Notes under the pieces: model-generated
Databases searched by the model: none
Told to the model about the DNA's origin: nothing
The model's input: the letters and a program-made list of their open reading frames with translations, nothing else
Made by a program: the position numbers and the translations under genes
Shown: one piece after another, positions 6,595 to 7,344 of the stretch
How the letters are laid out: every line of letters begins with the position of its first letter
How positions within the stretch are numbered: the stretch's first letter is position 1
DNA from: Bacteroidota bacterium
GTDB taxonomy: Bacteria; Bacteroidota; Bacteroidia; Chitinophagales; Chitinophagaceae
Direction: 5' to 3'
DNA length: 7,344 bases
Assembly: GCA_028875955.1 (NCBI GenBank)
Contig: JAGWTX010000117.1
Location: forward strand, 1 to 7,344

Positions 6595-7344
6595 ATGAAT
6601 TTACTTTTCGCCTGGCGCTATTTCCGGTCTCATAAATCCACAAATGCCATCAATGTGATCGCCTGGATCAGCATGACCGCGATTGCCGTAGGTTCTGCCG
6701 CCCTGATCATCGTGCTGAGCGTATTCAATGGCTTTGAGGACCTGGTAAAGGGCTTGTATGCCGATTTTTATGCAGACATGCGAATCGTTCCTGCCAGCGG
6801 GAAGACCTTTTTTATCTCACCCGATCAAATCAAAAAAATCAAAGCAACACCCGGTGTAGCTGTGATCAGTTTTGTGGCAGAATCCAAAGCCGTATTGAAC
6901 GGTGCTTTACAGACCATTGTTACGGTTAAGGGGGTGGATGACCAGTACACCAGGATCAATCAGGTCAATACACCCCAGCATATTCCAAGGGGAAGGTTCG
7001 AGCTGGGTACGGTTTCCGAACCCAAACTGGTGGTGGGTGCGGGTATCGAAAATGCGGCAGGTCTGGATGTGGAAAGGAGCTTATACGGTGCCACGATCTA
7101 TATGCCCAACCGTGATGCGGCCCGCTTGCTTTCCGAAGACGGTCTGAACGCCTTCAATGTATCTCCAGTGGGTACCTTTATGATACAACAGGATTTTGAT
7201 AATAAATATGCATTTACCAACCTGGCTTTTGTGAAATACATGCTCAGCATGAAACCGGATGAATTCAGCGCCATCGAAATGAAAGTGCCGAAAAATGCCG
7301 ATGCGGTCAAGCAACAGATACAGCAATTACTGGGTAAGGGTTTC
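6595..7344 (+). CDS. LolC/LolE-type FtsX-family ABC permease, 3'-truncated by the window end
   Basis: An open frame of 250 codons begins at ATG 6595 and runs to the last base without a stop. The protein begins MNLLFAWRYFRSHKSTNAIN and has one strong membrane segment at about residues 19-44, ending in VLSVFNGFEDL. This FAWRYF...NGF start is characteristic of LolC/LolE-type permeases. The rest (about 48-250) is hydrophilic and matches the large periplasmic domain expected between the first and second membrane segments (MacB-PCD-like). The three C-terminal membrane segments and FtsX core should lie beyond the window. Lol permeases work with an ATPase (LolD) to release lipoproteins from the inner membrane to the carrier LolA; related permeases handle other substrates, so the role is inferred. 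The start fits the family; no Shine-Dalgarno is seen. It lies 102 bases after rbfA on the same strand. Confidence 0.88.
   Translation, partial: MNLLFAWRYFRSHKSTNAINVIAWISMTAIAVGSAALIIVLSVFNGFEDLVKGLYADFYADMRIVPASGKTFFISPDQIKKIKATPGVAVISFVAESKAVLNGALQTIVTVKGVDDQYTRINQVNTPQHIPRGRFELGTVSEPKLVVGAGIENAAGLDVERSLYGATIYMPNRDAARLLSEDGLNAFNVSPVGTFMIQQDFDNKYAFTNLAFVKYMLSMKPDEFSAIEMKVPKNADAVKQQIQQLLGKGF

Overview
The window looks like a core-genome segment of a member of the Bacteroidota, most likely a Chitinophagia-type organism. This is inferred from the protein sequences, from the long 'eukaryote-like' isoleucyl-tRNA synthetase linked to a DksA/TraR-like gene, from the absence of Shine-Dalgarno sequences ahead of the starts, and from a TAnnTTTG promoter element. 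It could not be checked by a database search. I see no tRNA or rRNA gene, insertion sequence, phage gene, CRISPR array or obvious defence system.

Layout, left to right. (1) Positions 2-3136, plus strand: ileS, lacking its N-terminus because the window begins inside the gene. (2) Positions 3143-4105, plus strand, six bases after ileS and probably in the same transcript: a 320-residue protein with a Lys/Pro/Ala repeat tail resembling histone H1, followed by a DksA/TraR-type domain that keeps only one of the four zinc-binding cysteines. (3) Positions 4106-4235: a convergent gap with a strong intrinsic terminator at 4126-4148. (4) Positions 4236-6056, minus strand: a complete MsbA-type ABC exporter half-transporter. 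(5) Positions 6057-6120: a 64-base divergent promoter region with Bacteroidota-type elements on both strands. (6) Positions 6121-6492, plus strand: rbfA, a 30S ribosome maturation factor. (7) Positions 6595-7344, plus strand: the N-terminal 250 codons of a LolC/LolE-type FtsX-family permease that runs off the window end.

Two themes run through the segment. One is translation and growth control: tRNA charging by IleRS, 30S maturation by RbfA, and a possible RNA-polymerase- or DNA-binding DksA-like protein. The other is envelope transport: an exporter of lipid-like or drug-like substrates and a lipoprotein-release-type permease. Nothing here forms a clear new multi-gene system. The most unusual item is the histone-tail/DksA-like fusion with its degenerate zinc finger, encoded by in-frame repeats that could vary in length.
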